A stretch of DNA of 24,277 nt from contig CAMICF010000014.1 of assembly GCA_946222495.1 (NCBI GenBank), positions 1-24,277 on the forward strand, given 5' to 3'. Of this stretch, positions 20,774 through 24,277 are shown one piece after another. This DNA is from an uncultured Janibacter sp. (GTDB lineage Bacteria; Actinomycetota; Actinomycetes; Actinomycetales; Dermatophilaceae). Under the pieces are notes generated by a model, which made no database searches, was not told where the DNA came from, and was given only the letters and a program-made list of their open reading frames with translations. The position numbers were made by a program, and so were the translations under genes. Numbering within the stretch: position 1 is the first letter of the stretch; each line of letters starts with the position of its first letter.

Positions 20774-22608
20774 GCGAGTCCCCCCTTCGCCGGACACCGA
20801 GACCCCGCGACCTGCGCGAGGCCGTCCCGGGGCTGAAGCGCCTGCTCCCGCACGTGCGTCCGCACCTGCGGAGGCAACGCGTGCTCATCGCCGGTGGTGG
20901 CACGGCCATGGGCCTCGAGGTCCTCATGCGGCTGCTCGAGCCGTGGCCGATGAAGTTCGTCATCGACGGCATCGTCGGCCAGCTCGGCGCCGACCTCTCC
21001 GCCGACCAGCCGGAGAACCTCCAGCAGGTGCTCGTCCTCGCCTGCCTGGGGCTCCTCCTCGTCGTGCTCGTCCGCGCCGCCGCGAGCTATGCCATGACCG
21101 TGTGCTTCGCGCTCGCCGGCAACCGCCTGCTCACCTCGGTGCGTGCCGACGCCTTCGCGCACATGCAGCGGCTCTCCCTGACCTTCCACGACAAGGCGCG
21201 CACCGGCGACCTCGTCCAGCGGATCACCAGCGACGTCGGCCGGCTCAAGGAGGTCGCGGTCACCGCCGCACTCCCGCTCGTCGGCAACGTGCTCACGCTC
21301 CTCGCGATGCTCGTCGTCGTGGTCGTCCTCGACTGGCAGCTCGCGCTGTGCATGCTCGTCGTCTTCCCGGTCTTCTTCCTCACCGGACGGTCGGCCACGA
21401 GCAGGATCCACACCGTCTCCCGCAAGCAGCGCAAGGCCGAGGGGCAGCTCGCCACCCTCGCCACCGAGACGCTCGGCTCGATGAAGGTCGTCCAGGCCTA
21501 CACGCTCGAGACGGAGATGCAGTCGCGCTTCGCCTCCGACAACGTCAAGACGCTCAAGGACGGGGTGAGGGCGAAGAAGCTCTCCGCCGGCCTCGAGCGC
21601 TCCACCGACGTCCTCGTCGGCCTCGCCACGGCGCTCGTGCTCTTCGTCGGCGCCCAGCGGGTCCTCGCCGGTGCCCTGACGCCCGGTGAGCTCGTCGTCT
21701 TCATCACCTATCTCAAGGCGGCCTTCAAGCCGATGCGGGACCTCGCGAAGTACACGGGTCGCATCGCCCAGGCGGCCGCCTCCGCCGAGCGGGTCGTCGA
21801 CCTGCTCGAGACCGAGCCGGCCGTCCGGGACGCCTCGTGGGCGCGGCCCGGCCGACGGATCCGCGGCCACGTCGAGCTGTCCGCCGTGTGGCTCTCCTAC
21901 GTCCCGGGCCACCCGGTCCTGCGCGGTGTCGACCTGCGGATGGCGCCGGGGGAGAAGGTCGCCTTCGTCGGCCCCTCGGGTGCCGGGAAGTCCTCTCTCG
22001 CAGGGCTGCTGCTGCGGATGCACGACCCGGATGCCGGCGGCGTGCTCCTCGATGGCTGGGACGTCCGCGACCTCACCACCCACGACGTGCGCAGCCAGGT
22101 CGCGATGGTGCTCCAGGAGAGCCTGCTCTTCGCGACGACCGTCCGCGACAACATCGCCATGGGTGCGCCCGAGGGGCCCGACGAGGTCAGCGAGGAGCGG
22201 ATCATCGCGGCCGCAAAGGTCGCCGGCGCGCACGACTTCGTCACCGCACTTCCGGACGGGTACGACACCGTCGTCTCCGAGCGCGGCACGACCCTCTCCG
22301 GTGGTCAGCGGCAACGCATCGCCATCGCCCGCGCGGTCGTGCGGGACGCGCCGGTGGTCATCCTCGACGAGGCGACGACCGGCCTCGACGGACAGACGGA
22401 GGTCGAGGTCACCGAGGCACTCGACCGACTCACGCACGGAAGGACGACGATCATCATCACCCACGACCTGGACGCCGCCCGCCGGGCCGACCGCCTCGTG
22501 TGGATCGAGGAAGGGCGGATCACCGACAGCGGGCCCCCGGACGACGTCATCGCCCGGCACCGGGACCAGATCGGGATGGAAGGGGGCGCCCTCCATGCGG
22601 TCGGCTGA
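20770..22608 (+). CDS. ABC exporter, fused membrane and ATPase domains (MsbA-like)
   Basis: A 612-residue half-transporter expected to work as a homodimer or with a partner. About residues 35-330 are the transmembrane domain (VLIAGGGTAMGLEVLMRLLE; LVLACLGLLLVVLVRAAASY; LTLLAMLVVVVVLDWQLALC). The ATPase domain has Walker A GPSGAGKSS at 401-409, signature LSGGQRQ at 509-515, Walker B VVILDEA at 529-535 and H-loop His565. Exporters of this group move lipids, glycolipids or peptides outward. The ATG overlaps the GT4 stop by four bases, tying export to glycosylation. Substrate unknown. Confidence 0.9.
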   Translation: MSESPLRRTPRPRDLREAVPGLKRLLPHVRPHLRRQRVLIAGGGTAMGLEVLMRLLEPWPMKFVIDGIVGQLGADLSADQPENLQQVLVLACLGLLLVVLVRAAASYAMTVCFALAGNRLLTSVRADAFAHMQRLSLTFHDKARTGDLVQRITSDVGRLKEVAVTAALPLVGNVLTLLAMLVVVVVLDWQLALCMLVVFPVFFLTGRSATSRIHTVSRKQRKAEGQLATLATETLGSMKVVQAYTLETEMQSRFASDNVKTLKDGVRAKKLSAGLERSTDVLVGLATALVLFVGAQRVLAGALTPGELVVFITYLKAAFKPMRDLAKYTGRIAQAAASAERVVDLLETEPAVRDASWARPGRRIRGHVELSAVWLSYVPGHPVLRGVDLRMAPGEKVAFVGPSGAGKSSLAGLLLRMHDPDAGGVLLDGWDVRDLTTHDVRSQVAMVLQESLLFATTVRDNIAMGAPEGPDEVSEERIIAAAKVAGAHDFVTALPDGYDTVVSERGTTLSGGQRQRIAIARAVVRDAPVVILDEATTGLDGQTEVEVTEALDRLTHGRTTIIITHDLDAARRADRLVWIEEGRITDSGPPDDVIARHRDQIGMEGGALHAVG

Positions 22609-23818
22609 CGCCCACGCGATCCTCGCGAACCACGACCCCGCCTTGCCGGGACTGCCGGACCTGCTCGACGCCGACGCCTTGGGCGAGCGGCTCGGCGCCG
22701 CGACGACCCGGAGCTACCTGCGGTACAAGCCCGGGACGAGCGCCACCGCCCTCATCGAGGTCGACGGCCGGTCCGCCATCGCCCACGCGTGGCGACCGGG
22801 GGCGGGAGACAAGCGGGCCAAGGCGGTCAAGCACGCGCGCCCGGAGGACGTGCTCCTCGACGCCCCGACCGATGGCCTCCTCGTCGTCGACGCACTCGCC
22901 GACCGGCACCTGCCGGCGCTGCGCCTGCTCGTCCGGGATGGCGAGGTCGCCGGGTGGCTCACGGCGGCGGGGCATCCGGTGTCGCCCGATGCGGTGCCAG
23001 AGACCTTGGCGCACAAGCCCGCTCGTCGATGGGTGGGCAGGCTCCCGCTCCGGCAGGAAGGGCGGGACGTGGTGCTGAGGGCATACTCCGCCACGGGGTA
23101 CGAGACCGCGGTCGCCGCGCATGGGCTCATCGACCCCGCACGGTGCCCCTCGCTCCGGCCGCCCGGTGTCCTCGCCACGCACCGTCGCCGGCTCATCGCC
23201 CTCGAGCACCTGCCCGGCCGGGTCCTCGACACCTCGGTCACGGCCGCCGTGCTGGAACGGCTCGGCGCCTGCCTCGGCGAGCTCCACGCGAGCGGACCGG
23301 TGGGCGAGGGGACGGTGGGCCACCCTGCGACGACGAAGGGTCTGGACGCACTGGCCCCCGTGCTCGGCGACCAGGTGGACGAGGCCGAGGAGATCCACGC
23401 CGAGGCGCGGGCCGCCCTTCGTCCCGGGAGGCGGAGCGTCGTCCACGGTGACTTCTCCCTCGACCAGGTCGTCGCCGACGGTCACGCCCTCGGGGTCATC
23501 GACCTCGACCGGGTCCGCCTCGGCACACCGGCAGACGACCTCGCGAGCCTGCTCGCGGAGGCGGCCGTCACCGCCCTGCCCACGCGGGGCGGCGATGGCG
23601 CGGCGGCGCTCGTGGACCGGCTGCGGGCTCCCTTCGTCACGGGGCATGCGGCGACCTGGCCCGCGGGGCTCTCGGACGACCTCGGTCCGCGGATCGCGCT
23701 GGAGCTGCTCGCCCGCGGGGGTGAGCCCTTCCGCGGTGGTGGTGACGACTGGCCCAGGGTGACGCGCGACCTCATCGATCTCGCGGGGACCCTGGCCACC
23801 ACGCGGATCGCGGCATGA
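22595..23818 (+). CDS. APH-like phosphotransferase (first of tandem pair)
   Basis: A 407-residue kinase-fold phosphotransferase. The catalytic loop SVVHGDFSLDQVV (281-293) and the metal-binding IDLDR (302-306) are clear, but the Asn usual at the end of HGDxxxxN is Gln291. The N-terminal half seems to hold two lobe-like units: YLRYKPGTSATALIEVDGRS at 41-60 and LAHKPARRWVGRL to VVLRAY at 138-164, where Arg stands at the expected lysine. Such proteins phosphorylate small hydroxylated molecules such as sugars, aminoglycosides or choline. The ATG at 22595 overlaps the ABC gene by 14 bases. Genomic company suggests a sugar or glycolipid substrate rather than drug resistance; this is inference. Confidence 0.75.
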   Translation: MRSADAHAILANHDPALPGLPDLLDADALGERLGAATTRSYLRYKPGTSATALIEVDGRSAIAHAWRPGAGDKRAKAVKHARPEDVLLDAPTDGLLVVDALADRHLPALRLLVRDGEVAGWLTAAGHPVSPDAVPETLAHKPARRWVGRLPLRQEGRDVVLRAYSATGYETAVAAHGLIDPARCPSLRPPGVLATHRRRLIALEHLPGRVLDTSVTAAVLERLGACLGELHASGPVGEGTVGHPATTKGLDALAPVLGDQVDEAEEIHAEARAALRPGRRSVVHGDFSLDQVVADGHALGVIDLDRVRLGTPADDLASLLAEAAVTALPTRGGDGAAALVDRLRAPFVTGHAATWPAGLSDDLGPRIALELLARGGEPFRGGGDDWPRVTRDLIDLAGTLATTRIAA

Positions 23819-24277
23819 CGACGAGGGGCAGGTTCGCGGCCGCGCGGCGGGAGATCGAGGCGCACGGGCTGACCCTCGTGCGGGCCCACCCGCGGCGCGA
23901 CCGGCTGCACCTCGACCTCACCGACGGCGACGGCGGGCGCGTCATCGGGCAGTGGGTGACCGACCCGGAGGTGGCGAGGGCCGTCGTCGAGGCCACCGAG
24001 GCCGTCGCGCCGGGGCGGGCCCGCCTGCTCGGGGCGCGGCTCGTCCTCCAGGCCGGGGGAGCGGACCGTCGCCTCCCGGCCCTCGCCCCGCTCGTCGACG
24101 CGGGGGCCGAGCTCGTCGTGCACCGCCCCGAGCGTCGCGCGGTCGTGCGGACCGGAGAAGGGGAGGACGTCACCTTCACCAAGGTCGTGCGCCCTCGACG
24201 CACCGCGGACCTCGTCCGTCGGATGCAGCGTGCGGCCGGGCAGGGTCGACATCCGGATCGTGCCGGTCACCTCGTCC
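23815..24277 (+). CDS. Second phosphotransferase-like gene, 5' part only
   Basis: The first 154 residues of a gene that continues past the window. The ATG overlaps the preceding stop by four bases. It shares a pattern with the previous protein: AELVVHRPERRAVVRTGEGE (98-117) parallels its HKPARRWVGRL, followed by DVTFTKVVRP (118-127), where Lys123 sits where a kinase N-lobe lysine would be. This suggests a tandem paralogue of the APH-like kinase. The catalytic loop would lie beyond the edge, so the assignment is provisional. Confidence 0.6.
   Translation, partial: MTTRGRFAAARREIEAHGLTLVRAHPRRDRLHLDLTDGDGGRVIGQWVTDPEVARAVVEATEAVAPGRARLLGARLVLQAGGADRRLPALAPLVDAGAELVVHRPERRAVVRTGEGEDVTFTKVVRPRRTADLVRRMQRAAGQGRHPDRAGHLV

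Noticed and set aside
22595..24277. Aminoglycoside resistance genes
   Set aside because: Only the general kinase-fold motifs match; the operon context is glycan synthesis and export.

Overview
The window is very GC-rich. Genes are tightly packed with many 4-base ATGA stop/start overlaps, and there are GTG and TTG starts and apparently leaderless transcripts. Gene content (a GlnR-type box upstream of a type I glutamine synthetase with an RDD neighbour, an actinobacterial gas-vesicle cluster, and S37 and COG4671-type proteins) points to an actinomycete. A Micrococcales member of the Intrasporangiaceae/Dermatophilaceae kind is my best guess, but this is inference. No tRNA, rRNA, CRISPR array, integrase or transposase was found.

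Left part (1-4131): a palindromic repeat element; a damaged 2,4-dienoyl-CoA reductase (fadH-like) gene with a 39-bp tandem duplication and a frameshift that looks like a 14-bp deletion between short direct repeats; a translationally coupled SGNH/GDSL hydrolase; a second repeat cluster; and a divergent SnoaL-like/PadR pair sharing a 36-bp intergenic region that carries a perfect inverted repeat.

Gas-vesicle operon (4542-10206): ten same-strand genes in the order gvpY-Z-A-F-G-O-J-L-S-K, nearly all overlapping or separated by under 40 bp. It has three GvpA-family shell paralogues (A, J, S), two GvpF/L proteins, and GvpG, O and K. Two accessory genes, Y (histone-like, acidic then lysine/alanine-rich) and Z (SRPBCC domain with a very acidic tail), lead the operon. 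gvpN and gvpC are not in the window. Several of these proteins carry long, oppositely charged low-complexity tails, which is the most distinctive feature of the cluster.

Middle part (10218-16936): on the minus strand, a secreted glycoside hydrolase family 3/NagZ-like protein with C-terminal peptidoglycan-binding-like repeats, a succinyl-CoA:acetate CoA-transferase-type enzyme, and glnA (TTG start, strong hairpin terminator, double GlnR box upstream). On the plus strand, an RDD membrane protein reading divergently from glnA, and a secreted S37-type tripeptidyl aminopeptidase with a CRP-like box.

Right part (17026-24277, continuing past the end): a coupled operon of a COG4671-type glycosyltransferase, two GT4 glycosyltransferases, an MsbA-like ABC exporter and two tandem, probably paralogous APH-like phosphotransferases. 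Together they suggest synthesis, phosphorylation and export of an unknown glycoconjugate. One GT4 gene contains an in-frame copy of the genome's palindromic repeat in its interdomain linker.
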